15,150 nucleotides of DNA, from contig JAUZEX010000055.1 of NCBI GenBank assembly GCA_030838815.1, forward strand, positions 1 to 15,150. Direction: 5' to 3'. Made by a program: the position numbers and the translations under genes. The stretch is from Actinomycetota bacterium. GTDB taxonomy: Bacteria; Actinomycetota; Acidimicrobiia; IMCC26256; BP-133. Shown in pieces: positions 1-6,721 of the stretch. The notes under the pieces are model-generated. The model did no database searches. It worked only from the letters and a program-made list of their open reading frames with translations, and had not been told where the DNA came from. Position 1 is the stretch's first letter, and each line of letters starts with the position of its first letter.

Positions 1-903
1 AATGTCGACGCCCTTGGTGACCAGCAGCTTCAAGAAGCAGTCCTCGCTCAGCCGCCGGGCCACCGAAACGGGGATCGGCCCGATCCCGGGGATCTCGCAC
101 TGCTCCCCCGACACCGTGTGGCCCCGCACCAGCGCGTCGTAGTCAACCACCACATGCACCATGGTGTCCGGGCCCGACGGCGCGCCACGGTCGGGCCGAG
201 CCAGATCGACCAGGGCGTCGGCCCGGTGCGCTTCCAGCCCCTCGAACCAGCCGCCCCTGATCGCATCGACCACCATCTCATCGCGTCGCCGATCCACTTC
301 GGCCACCAGTCGAGCAAGTTCGTCCGGCGTCAGACGGGCGCTCACGTGACCGACACCGTGCCGGTCGACCCACGAACGCATGCACCGGCTCCGGTGGACC
401 CGACGGTAACGATCGTCGTCATCGACGGCCGCCGCCGCCTCAACCCGCCGGCACTCCTCCTGCAAGCCGCGCAGGGACAGCTTCCCGGCCGCCTCCAGCA
501 ATTGTGCTTCGGCCTCGGGCACATCGGAGGCGACCTCGGCGATCTCCCGAGCCTGCGCCTCCGACACCTGCCCGGCCCGGAACGCCGCCGCCAAGAGCGG
601 AAGGCTCTCAAGCTGATCGACCATCTCCATGGTCGCGATCGCCGGCGCCACCGCAGTCCCAGTCTTCGACGCCATCCATGCCGCCGCGGAGCGGAACCCT
701 TCCCGCCGCCACAACGCCTTGTCCTGCAACGAGGAAGCGGCCAATACCCGCAACGCGGCAAGCAGCCGCTCGGCCTCGGCGCACTCCTCCACCAATTGAG
801 CAGCGTCGGTGACATCGAGTTCGTCGACGTCGACTTCGGCCACCACTGGCCGGATCAACGCCAACACCGCACCCAGCGGACTTTCGACCCCATTGTCGAA
901 CAT
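1..903 (-). CDS. DUF222 / 13E12-type HNH-family protein, C-terminus beyond window
   Basis: A continuous minus-strand frame starts at ATG 903-901 and runs off the left edge after 301 codons, so it is partial. Its N-terminal part is Ala/Glu/Leu-rich and helical, with segments such as AAQLVEE, LAASSLQDKALWRREGF and RAGQVSEAQAREIAEVA. These are typical of the DUF222 domain found in the large actinobacterial 13E12 family, which usually ends in a short HNH nuclease motif; that part would lie outside the window. Residues around 190-260 include a 'LTPDELARLVAEVDRR' stretch and a 'RADALVDLA' stretch, both common in this family. The biological role of the family is not settled. Codon use is less strictly GC-ending than in the flagellar genes to the right. 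Upstream bases GTTGGACCT give only a weak ribosome-binding site. Family assignment is fairly confident; nuclease activity cannot be judged. Confidence 0.8.
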   Translation of the reverse strand, partial: MFDNGVESPLGAVLALIRPVVAEVDVDELDVTDAAQLVEECAEAERLLAALRVLAASSLQDKALWRREGFRSAAAWMASKTGTAVAPAIATMEMVDQLESLPLLAAAFRAGQVSEAQAREIAEVASDVPEAEAQLLEAAGKLSLRGLQEECRRVEAAAAVDDDDRYRRVHRSRCMRSWVDRHGVGHVSARLTPDELARLVAEVDRRRDEMVVDAIRGGWFEGLEAHRADALVDLARPDRGAPSGPDTMVHVVVDYDALVRGHTVSGEQCEIPGIGPIPVSVARRLSEDCFLKLLVTKGVDI

Positions 904-960
904 AGGTCCAACTCTACCGAGAGGGTACGACAGTTATCCGGGGAGAGCCGCCGAGGTGTG

Positions 961-1131
961 CTAGTCGTCTGCACCGTTGTATTCACTCTGATCATCGGCG
1001 TTGCCGAAGGCTCCCCAGGGGCCCCATCGCTTGGCGCGGCGATGCGCGAGGCATTCCGTCAGTGCAGCGTCGTTCGGGGATGCGCTGCTCCGAGCCGCTT
1101 GGTCCACGAACGCAGACGACTGGCACTCCAC
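961..1131 (-). CDS. Doubtful small ORF, 56 aa, in the gap between the DUF222 gene and the flagellar block
   Basis: This GTG-started minus-strand frame ends at TAG 963-961, inside the roughly 290-base gap 904-1196. Its product is polar, with a basic segment ending RRAKRWGPWGAFGN and an acidic tail ending EYNGADD. About 70% of codons end in G or C, lower than the neighbouring flagellar genes but similar to the DUF222 gene. The frame is also open upstream into the end of the FliT-position gene, so openness alone is weak evidence in DNA this rich in GC. No family is recognised and no convincing ribosome-binding site is seen. It may be a relic of a degraded gene or chance. Nothing else is visible in this gap apart from a short GGTCC-TG-GGACC palindrome with too small a loop to be a credible terminator. 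Confidence 0.2.
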   Translation of the reverse strand: MECQSSAFVDQAARSSASPNDAALTECLAHRRAKRWGPWGAFGNADDQSEYNGADD

Positions 1132-1196
1132 AATGTCCTGCTCGCTCCGAGCCGTCCGACCATCACCGCGGAGGTGGGTCCTGGGACCGACTGTTG

Positions 1197-1475
1197 TCAG
1201 GCCTTGGTGTCGAGGAAGTGGGGGACGGGCGGGGCGGACGTCCGGGCGGCGTTGGCCTTGACGGCCGACAGGGCTACGAGCTCACGGCCGATCTGGGCCC
1301 GCTGGTTCTCGAGCATCGCTTCCCATTCGGCCATGCGCTGCAGCGTGGACAGGGCGCGCTCCACGAGGCCCGGCGGCACAGGCCCCGGATCGACCGGAAG
1401 CACGTCGACGAGGACGGGCGGGAACGTGTCCAGCCCGTCCTCGATGGAGTCGAGCAGGGCCACCCAGTCGGTCAA
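1197..1475 (-). CDS. Small protein in FliT position, possible flagellar export chaperone
   Basis: This 92-residue protein is the last gene of the flagellin-side flagellar block. Its ATG overlaps the fliS stop by 4 bases (ATGA), which implies translational coupling. A Pro-rich stretch near residues 18-36 is followed by a long amphipathic helix around residues 38-70 containing LQRMAEWEAMLENQ and the start of ELVALSAV. The product is acidic at the N-terminus and has no signal peptide or membrane segment. FliT, the usual partner of FliD and FliS, is also a short helical cytoplasmic chaperone and often sits directly after fliS in fliD-fliS-fliT operons. The FliT suggestion rests mainly on position and helical character, because I see no diagnostic motif. 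It could equally be a lineage-specific flagellar accessory protein. Confidence 0.5.
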   Translation of the reverse strand: MTDWVALLDSIEDGLDTFPPVLVDVLPVDPGPVPPGLVERALSTLQRMAEWEAMLENQRAQIGRELVALSAVKANAARTSAPPVPHFLDTKA

Positions 1476-1876
1476 GCGGGCACCGCGGCGAGAGGGCCGG
1501 TGCTGGCGGCGAGCTCGGCGGCCTGGTGCCAGGCGTCGCGCAAGGGCTCGACGAGCTCCCTGACCGAGGCGACTTTGGCCGCGTCCTTCTTCACGTTGGC
1601 GTCGAGCAGCTCGACGAGCATGAACTGGTACAGGGCGGCCAGGGCCGGGCCGCCGCTCCAGCGGGTCGGGTCGAGGCCGGCGGCCAGCTCCCAGATGATC
1701 TCCTGGGCATGTACCAGCGAGGCGTTGGCCGCGGCCAGGTCCCAGGCGGTGATGGCGGTCTCCCCGGTGACGAGGTCGCGTACGAGCCGGTCGTAAAGCA
1801 TCGTCACCAGGCGGGACGGCGAGGCGGTGGCGACGCTGTCGCCGACGTAACGGTTCCTGATCATCGAGGCGTTCAT
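1472..1876 (-). CDS. fliS: Flagellin export chaperone FliS
   Basis: FliS binds the C-terminal helix of newly made flagellin in the cytoplasm, preventing early polymerisation and delivering it to the flagellar export apparatus. The 134-residue product is normal for the family. It has the typical N-terminus (MIRNRYVGDSVATASP), then SRLVTMLYDRLVRDL, matching the conserved 'LxxMLYDxxxxxL' helix, and a later ALYQFMLVELLDANV segment matching the fourth helix. The frame stays open far upstream into fliD, but the start at ATG 1876-1874 is chosen because AGAGAGGAAC sits just ahead of it and the family homology begins here. It lies about 30 bases after the fliD stop and overlaps the next gene by 4 bases, so fliD-fliS and the FliT-position gene look like one transcription unit. 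Confidence 0.92.
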   Translation of the reverse strand: MNASMIRNRYVGDSVATASPSRLVTMLYDRLVRDLVTGETAITAWDLAAANASLVHAQEIIWELAAGLDPTRWSGGPALAALYQFMLVELLDANVKKDAAKVASVRELVEPLRDAWHQAAELAASTGPLAAVPA

Positions 1877-1908
1877 CCGTGAGTTCCTCTCTGGGTTATC
1901 CGGGTTCA

Positions 1909-4338
1909 CTACTTGGTGGTCGGGAGGCTGGCCAGCTGTCCGGCCAGCCAGCTGCTCTGGTCCTTGAGCTTCCCGAGCGCCGTTTCGAGGTTGGCGTACT
2001 GCGTCTTGAGCAGGGCCTCGCGGGCGGCGAGGCGGTCGTCCCAGTTGGAGATCTGGGACCCGAGGTCCTTGATCTGGCTCTGCTTGCCGCTGATGGCGGT
2101 GGTGATGGATCCGCTGCCGAAGGCCACGGCGGCTGACGCCACCATGTTGAGCCGCTGGGCGGCGCCGGGTACGTAGGTGAAGGTGCCGTAGGCGCCGGCG
2201 GCGGTGGCCGTCACCGTCAACGCCAACCCCCCGAGTGTCTGATCGGTCGCGGGCGAGATGAGCACCTGCCCATTGCCGGTGGCGGCGACACCATTGATCG
2301 TTCCGGCCACGTTGGTGCCGGTGTGGGTCTCCCACTGGCCGCCGGCCGATACGAGGCCGGTCTGGGCACCGGCGGCGCCGAGGGCGCTGGAGCGGATGTC
2401 GAAGGTGGCGCCCGCCCCGTAGCCCGAGGTCCGGACGACGAGGCGGCCCGAGACCACCTGGGCCGACAGGGCCATTCCCTTCTCGGCGAAGGCGGCGTTG
2501 AGGCCGGTGGCCACGGAGTCGAGCGTGGCGCCGGCCTGGGCCGCGTAGGAGAGGCTGACGGCCCCGCTGCGGACGTCGATCGTCTCGTCGGCCACCAGTC
2601 CGGCGCCCGACAGGGCGGTACCGTCGGCCTCGGCCTGGGCGGCGGGCGTGGTGACGGTCACGGCGTAGGCGCCGGCCTTGGTCTTGGCCGAGGCGGTCAG
2701 GAAGCTGACGTGGCTGTCGGTCGCCGTCCCCCCGGCCCGGAACAGAGACGCGACGGCGTCGGGGTTCTTGGCGTAGGCGGCGGTGAACTTGGCCCGGTCG
2801 AAGCTGATCGAGCCGTCCTTGTTGAGCGAGATGCCGGCCGAGCCGGGGCTGCCCAGCGTGGCGCCGGGAACGGCGTCGGAGATGGCGGCGTAGACCTGCT
2901 GCTGCAGCGTTCGGGTCATTCCGTCCGAGAGGAGGAGCCCGGCCGTCTTCGTGTCGGGGTCGTAGGACGACTGGTCGGCGATGAAGGCCACGGCGGCGTT
3001 GGCGGCGTCTACCATCTTCGACACGCGGTCGGCCAGCGCCTCGCCGTCCTGGGCGACGGTCACGGTGATCACGGCGTTGGGGTCGGCGGCCTTCAGGCTG
3101 AAGGTGACGCCGGGGAGTACGTCGGTCAGCGAGTCGGTGGAAGAGCTGACCGTGTAGGCGCCGTCACCCTCGCCGATCTGGATGAGGGCGTCGCGCCCGG
3201 ACTGCACCGTCGAGAACGAAGCCATGCCGCCGACCAGGTGCTGCGGGTCGACCGAGATGTCCGACGCCGCACCGGTCGTCGTGGAGGCGAGCTGGAGCCG
3301 GTAGGCGGCGGCGCCGACCTTCACCGCCGCAGCCGAGATCCCGGCGCCGGAGGCGTTCACGGCGTCGACCAGGGCGGCCAGGCTGCCGTTGCCCGGATCG
3401 ACGTTGGCCAGCGTGGCCTTCCCGAGGCGGAGCCCCCCGGCGAACGCCGCTTCGATCGTGCCGTTGGCGCCGGCCAGAGACCGGGTCAACCTGGGGCCGG
3501 CGGCCGAGACCGTGATCGCCGCTCCGCCGTCGACGGAGACGGCGCCGTCCGTACCGGCCGCAGCCGGCCCGCCGGCGACCAGGAACAGATCGGCGGCGGC
3601 CGTGCCGCCGGTCACGGCCAGGGAGGCCGTGCTGCCCTCGACGGTGGTCGTGATGGAAAGCTTCCCGTCACTCCCGACGGCGGCCGTGAGGTCCCCGCCC
3701 GACGCCGTCTGCAGCGCGGCGGCGAGCTGCGCCGGCGAGTAGCTACCGGCGGCGATCGTGTACGTCCTGGCCGCGCCGTTCACCGTCACGTCCAGCGTCG
3801 AGTCGACGGCGAACGTGGTCGTGCCGGCCAGCGCCGCGATGCCGGTCTGCACCGCACCGGCGGTGGCCTGCGTCACCTCGAGGGTGTGCGGTCCGACGGT
3901 CAGCCCGGCGCCCGCCGACAATCCGGAGAAGCCGAGGCCTCCGGCCCCCTTGGCCACCAGGACGGGCCCGCCCGCCACCACGTTCGACGTCGAGCCGACG
4001 GTGCCGGTGGAGGCGATCGTCCCCGCCCGGGACAGGTGCTGCACCGTGAAGCTGAGGGCGCCGACCTGGGCGCCGGAGGTGGCGCTGGCCACGACGGCGC
4101 CGCTCGAGGAGCTGGCCTTCATCAATCGCCAATCGGCCACCCGGCTGAGGCTGGAGGCGGCGGTGGCCAGGCTGTTGAACTTCGTGTTGAGCGCCTGGTA
4201 CACCGACAGCGTCGTGTTGGCGTCGTTCTGCTTCGACTTGAGCTGATCTTGGGGCTGGCGCTCGATCGTCATCAGCTGGCTGATGATCGTGGTCGTGTCG
4301 AGGCCGCTGATCAGCCCGTCAACGCTGCTGCCGGCCAT
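1909..4338 (-). CDS. fliD: Flagellar filament cap protein FliD (hook-associated protein 2), enlarged
   Basis: FliD caps the growing filament and guides folding of exported flagellin monomers. The N-terminus (SVDGLISGLDTTTIISQLM, residues 5-23) is the hallmark FliD start and is followed by helices to about residue 75. Residues 180-245 (TLDVTVNG..., SPAQLAAALQ) resemble a flagellin-IN type repeat. Residues 380-535 match the FliD C-terminal domain, with VSSSTDSLTDVLPGVTFSL, ISLNKDGSISFD and NPDAVASLF. The last 65 residues form the usual coiled coil (QIKDLGSQISNWDDRL). At 809 residues it is far longer than the roughly 450-500 common in enterobacteria and bacilli. Part of the excess is a beta-rich, Ala/Gly/Thr-rich insertion at about 540-725, between the 'SLF' segment and the coiled coil. 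GGGAGGGG lies before the ATG. The gene begins only 25 bases after the flagellin terminator. Confidence 0.95.
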   Translation of the reverse strand: MAGSSVDGLISGLDTTTIISQLMTIERQPQDQLKSKQNDANTTLSVYQALNTKFNSLATAASSLSRVADWRLMKASSSSGAVVASATSGAQVGALSFTVQHLSRAGTIASTGTVGSTSNVVAGGPVLVAKGAGGLGFSGLSAGAGLTVGPHTLEVTQATAGAVQTGIAALAGTTTFAVDSTLDVTVNGAARTYTIAAGSYSPAQLAAALQTASGGDLTAAVGSDGKLSITTTVEGSTASLAVTGGTAAADLFLVAGGPAAAGTDGAVSVDGGAAITVSAAGPRLTRSLAGANGTIEAAFAGGLRLGKATLANVDPGNGSLAALVDAVNASGAGISAAAVKVGAAAYRLQLASTTTGAASDISVDPQHLVGGMASFSTVQSGRDALIQIGEGDGAYTVSSSTDSLTDVLPGVTFSLKAADPNAVITVTVAQDGEALADRVSKMVDAANAAVAFIADQSSYDPDTKTAGLLLSDGMTRTLQQQVYAAISDAVPGATLGSPGSAGISLNKDGSISFDRAKFTAAYAKNPDAVASLFRAGGTATDSHVSFLTASAKTKAGAYAVTVTTPAAQAEADGTALSGAGLVADETIDVRSGAVSLSYAAQAGATLDSVATGLNAAFAEKGMALSAQVVSGRLVVRTSGYGAGATFDIRSSALGAAGAQTGLVSAGGQWETHTGTNVAGTINGVAATGNGQVLISPATDQTLGGLALTVTATAAGAYGTFTYVPGAAQRLNMVASAAVAFGSGSITTAISGKQSQIKDLGSQISNWDDRLAAREALLKTQYANLETALGKLKDQSSWLAGQLASLPTTK

Positions 4339-4363
4339 CGCTTACCCCTCCCTCTCAAAACGA

Positions 4364-4398
4364 GAACGGGGGCGGCCCACGACGAGCCGCCCCCGTTC
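4364..4398 (-). terminator. Rho-independent terminator after the flagellin gene
   Basis: A perfect 13-bp inverted repeat (GAACGGGGGCGGC, 4364-4376, with its complement at 4386-4398) encloses a 9-base loop. Read on the minus strand it begins 14 bases after the flagellin stop and is followed by TCGTTTTGAG, a short T run. It therefore looks like an intrinsic terminator for the highly expressed flagellin mRNA. FliD starts only 25 bases past the stem, so fliD-fliS must depend on read-through or on a promoter hidden in this short interval. Confidence 0.85.
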
Positions 4399-4412
4399 GC
4401 TTCCATCAGGTA

Positions 4413-5618
4413 TTAACCACGCAGGAGCTGCAGCACCTGCTGCGGCGCCTGGTTGGCCTGGGCCAGCATGGCGGTGCCGGCCTGGGTCAGGATCTGGCTC
4501 CGGGTGAAGGAGACCATCTCCGACGCCATGTCGGTGTCACGGATCCGGCTCTCCGACGCCGACAGGTTCTCGGCCGTCACGGAGAGGTTCGAGATCGTGT
4601 GCTCGAACCGGTTCTGGTAGGCACCGAGGTTCGCTCGGTTGGTCGACACCGTGGTGATGGCGGTGTTGATGGTGTCGATAGCCGCCGCGGCGCCGTTGAC
4701 GAGGTCAACCGAGCCGAGGCCGGTCAGGCTCGTGCTGTTCACGGCCGAGATGCTGACGTTGATCTTGTCGGTGGTCGTGTTGTTGGCGCCCACCTGGAAG
4801 GTCCCGCCCGCGCCCGTCGTGACGGCACCGCTGGTGGCAGCGACACCGAGACCGGCGACCAGCACGTCAGTGGCGCCCACCGCGGTGGTGACCGAGGTAC
4901 CGGCCGCCGTGCTGTTCCGGGCGAAACTGACGACGTTCTTGTTGATGGTGCTGTCGTGGTAGACGGTGGCGCTCACCAGACCCTTGAGGTTGGCGTTGCC
5001 ATCGATGGCGGTCTGAAGGGCGGACTGCAGGCTCGTCGCACCGGCGGCCGTGTTGGCGAAGGTAGCGGCGCCGAGGGTAAGCGTCTGAGCGCCGACGGCC
5101 TCGGTCGAGATCTTGAACGTGTCGTTCGTGCCGGTGACGACCGTCAGGGCGCCAGCCCCGGTGCCGTTGACCACGCCGGCCTGGTTGCCGAACGAGCCGT
5201 CCAGCAGCTTGGTGTTGCCGAAGCTGGTGGTCGTGCCGATCCGGTCGACCTCGGACTTCAGCTGGTCGAACTCGGTCTGGGCCGCGGTGCGGGCGGTGCT
5301 GTCCTGCGAACCGGCGTTGGAGGCCTGAACGGCCAGGTCACGCATGCGCTGCAGGATCGAGTGCACCTCGGACAGCGCACCTTCAGCCGTCTGCACGACC
5401 GAGATGCCGTCCTGGGCGTTGCGGATGGCGACCTTGGTGCCGCCGACCTGGGCCCGCAGGCCCTCGCTGATGGAGAGGCCGGCAGCGTCGTCGGCGGCCC
5501 GGTTGATGCGGAAGCCGGACGACAGCTTCTCGAGGCTCTTCGACATCTGCCCGTCCGTCACCGTCAGGTTCCGGTAGGCGTTCATTGCGGCGATGTTCTG
5601 GTTGATGCGCAGACCCAT
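4413..5618 (-). CDS. fliC: Flagellin, major filament subunit
   Basis: This 401-residue protein is exported through the flagellar type III apparatus and polymerises into the filament. The D0/D1 N-terminal region (residues 1-140) is canonical: INQNIAAMNAYRNL, LSSGFRINRAADDAAGL, and ILQRMRDLAVQ at about 88-98, the segment that in other flagellins contacts TLR5. The C-terminal region (about 305-401) has LGAYQNRFEHTISNL, ESRIRDTDMASEMV and a QAPQQVLQLLRG end. The central 140-305 is variable and Thr/Ala/Val-rich, corresponding to the surface D2/D3 part. There are no cysteines. A near-perfect Shine-Dalgarno, AAGGAGG, lies six bases before the ATG, as expected for very high expression. It is a single-gene unit bounded by terminators on both sides. 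CsrA-type sites in its leader suggest translational control. Confidence 0.97.
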   Translation of the reverse strand: MGLRINQNIAAMNAYRNLTVTDGQMSKSLEKLSSGFRINRAADDAAGLSISEGLRAQVGGTKVAIRNAQDGISVVQTAEGALSEVHSILQRMRDLAVQASNAGSQDSTARTAAQTEFDQLKSEVDRIGTTTSFGNTKLLDGSFGNQAGVVNGTGAGALTVVTGTNDTFKISTEAVGAQTLTLGAATFANTAAGATSLQSALQTAIDGNANLKGLVSATVYHDSTINKNVVSFARNSTAAGTSVTTAVGATDVLVAGLGVAATSGAVTTGAGGTFQVGANNTTTDKINVSISAVNSTSLTGLGSVDLVNGAAAAIDTINTAITTVSTNRANLGAYQNRFEHTISNLSVTAENLSASESRIRDTDMASEMVSFTRSQILTQAGTAMLAQANQAPQQVLQLLRG

Positions 5619-5623
5619 TGAAT

Positions 5624-5632
5624 TCCTCCTTG
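5624..5632 (-). promoter_or_regulatory. Flagellin Shine-Dalgarno overlapping a CsrA-type motif
   Basis: The minus-strand bases CAAGGAGGA read as a strong ribosome-binding site and also contain CAAGGA, an exact match to the CARGGA core of the known CsrA binding consensus. Its GGA lies 25 bases from the GGA of the upstream stem-loop, a spacing compatible with a CsrA dimer bridging two sites. Since Shine-Dalgarno sequences often resemble CsrA sites, this match alone is weak; it gains weight from the adjacent loop and the nearby fliW-csrA pair. Confidence 0.5.
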
Positions 5633-5640
5633 ACTGGGTC

Positions 5641-5665
5641 GGGGCCGTTCATCCGTGGGGGCCCC
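5641..5665 (-). promoter_or_regulatory. Candidate CsrA-binding stem-loop in the flagellin leader
   Basis: On the minus strand GGGGCC (5665-5660) and GGCCCC (5646-5641) form a six-pair all-GC stem closing a 13-base loop, CCCACGGAUGAAC. The loop shows ACGGAUG, a close match to the CsrA consensus ACARGGAUG, with the essential GGA unpaired. The stem ends about 10 bases before the Shine-Dalgarno. In Bacillus subtilis the flagellin (hag) leader has the same arrangement: one site in a hairpin and one covering the Shine-Dalgarno. Whether the element lies in the transcript depends on the unmapped transcription start. Confidence 0.6.
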
Positions 5666-5682
5666 TCGGGCCGCCCGATTGC

Positions 5683-5719
5683 GGTCCGCCCCTTCCGTTC
5701 GGACGGGGGGCGGCGGACC
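5683..5719 (-). repeat. Interrupted long inverted repeat upstream of flagellin
   Basis: GGTCCGCC (5683-5690) and GGCGGACC (5712-5719) are perfect complements. Inside them, CCTTCCGT and ACGGGGGG pair further with a two-by-two mismatch on the minus strand, or with T-G wobbles on the plus strand, leaving a four-base loop. It could be a structured part of the flagellin leader, or lie upstream of the promoter. There is no T run, so it does not look like a terminator. Confidence 0.5.
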
Positions 5720-5745
5720 TGAGGCTGACGGGCTGGAAATTCAAA

Positions 5746-5777
5746 GGGGACGGGCCCGGAATTCCGGACCCGTCCCC
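5746..5777 (-). terminator. Terminator after the sigma-factor gene
   Basis: A 32-base near-perfect palindrome (GGGGACGGGCCCGGAA against TTCCGGACCCGTCCCC, one mismatch) is followed on the minus strand by TTTGAATTTCC. A smaller hairpin, GCGCCG-GAGCG-CGGCGC at 5791-5807, sits directly after the sigma stop. Together they should end the sigma-factor transcript and insulate the flagellin gene, which therefore needs its own promoter between about 5666 and 5745. I could not identify that promoter with confidence. Confidence 0.75.
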
Positions 5778-5807
5778 GGGACGATGCAACGCGCCGGAGC
5801 GCGGCGC

Positions 5808-6713
5808 CTAGGCGGTGATGCGCTGGTCGAGCACGGAGTCGCGACGGAGCGGGCGGGGATCGGAGTCGAGGCGGTCGCGGTACGTGGAGCCGGCCGCGAC
5901 GGCGGCGAAGTAGGCCGCCTTGCGCCGGGCCACCCGACCCTGGGTCGGCTGCGCCCCCTCCCCCTCGGTGTCGAGCGTGGCGTCGAGTCCCTCCCGCAGC
6001 AGCGTGAGCGCCTCGGCCTTCATCTGCGACACCCGCGACTCGGTCACGCCGAGCTCCCGGGCGAGATCGAGCATCGGACGCTCCTCGAAGAAGCAGCCGA
6101 CGACGACGACCCGGAGCCGCTCCGGGAGCGCCGACACGGCGTCCCGCAGGTAGGCCCGGCGCTCCCGGCGGAGGATGACCTCGCCGGGGTCGGCATCGAC
6201 GGTCGAAAGGGCGTCGCAGTCCTCCGAGTCGCGGAAGACCGAGTCGTAGTTCAATACGGTGGCGCGGTGCACGTCGTCGTGGAGCCGGCTGACCTCGCCC
6301 GCCGACAGCCCGGCGGCGGCGCCGGCCTCCGAGGCGGTCGGCGTCCGACCCAGGGCCACCGTCAGCTCATCGGTCACCGACCGGACCTTGCGGGCGGCGG
6401 ACCGCACGCCCCGGCTGGCCCAGTCGCGGCTCCGGAGGTCGTCGAGGAGGGCGCCCTGCATCCTCCGCCGGGCGTAGCGGTCGAAGGACACACCCCGGCT
6501 CGGGTCGTAGGCCCGGGCCGCCTGGACGAGCCCGAACAGAGCGGCCGAGGTCAGCTCGTCCCGGGGGATGTGCCGGGGCACCCGGACGATCATGTCGGCC
6601 ACGACGTGGTGCACCAGAGGCAGGTGCTGCCGCACGAGCTCGTCGGGGTTGGGCGGCAGGGCACGCTCAGCAACATCGATCTCAGAAAGGGGAGCCGTCT
6701 GCATGGAGCGCAT
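5808..6713 (-). CDS. fliA: Flagellar RNA polymerase sigma factor, FliA/WhiG (sigma-28) type
   Basis: This 301-residue product directs RNA polymerase to late flagellar promoters in related systems. Region 2 spans about residues 25-98: LVRQHLPLVHHVVADM, then DELTSAALFGLVQAARAYDP and FDRYARRRMQGALLDDLRS, with the 'SRDW' motif typical of the sigma-28 group. Region 3 is about 105-155. Region 4, the helix-turn-helix, is about 190-242, with LPERLRVVVVGCFFEE and LGVTESRVSQMKAEAL. A Gln/Arg-rich tail of about 59 residues (243-301), including VARRKAAYFAAVAAG, extends beyond region 4; most sigma-28 proteins end soon after it. ATG 6713 is preceded only by CCGGATC, so translation may be weak or leaderless. 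It is divergent from the LuxR-type regulator, suggesting shared control, and has no visible FlgM-type anti-sigma gene beside it. Confidence 0.9.
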   Translation of the reverse strand: MRSMQTAPLSEIDVAERALPPNPDELVRQHLPLVHHVVADMIVRVPRHIPRDELTSAALFGLVQAARAYDPSRGVSFDRYARRRMQGALLDDLRSRDWASRGVRSAARKVRSVTDELTVALGRTPTASEAGAAAGLSAGEVSRLHDDVHRATVLNYDSVFRDSEDCDALSTVDADPGEVILRRERRAYLRDAVSALPERLRVVVVGCFFEERPMLDLARELGVTESRVSQMKAEALTLLREGLDATLDTEGEGAQPTQGRVARRKAAYFAAVAAGSTYRDRLDSDPRPLRRDSVLDQRITA

Positions 6714-6721
6714 GATCCGGT

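Noticed and set aside
1174..1185. GGTCC-TG-GGACC palindrome after the FliT-position gene as a terminator
   Set aside because: The loop is too small, the realistic stem is only four pairs, and no T run follows.
118..1563. A long plus-strand frame over the DUF222 gene, the gap and the FliT-position gene
   Set aside because: It spans two genes on the opposite strand, is rich in Arg and Pro, and has no ribosome-binding site or family motif.
2323..4416. A plus-strand open frame of nearly 700 codons antisense to fliD
   Set aside because: It mirrors the GC-rich codon structure of fliD, has a Gly/Arg/Asp/Val-rich composition typical of shadows, and shows no domain; FliD on the other strand has clear motifs.
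5666..5745. A sigma-28 promoter (TAAA, 15 bases, GCCGATAA) for flagellin
   Set aside because: No stretch on the minus strand comes close to both elements at the right spacing; the consensus of this sigma factor may differ, so no promoter is called.
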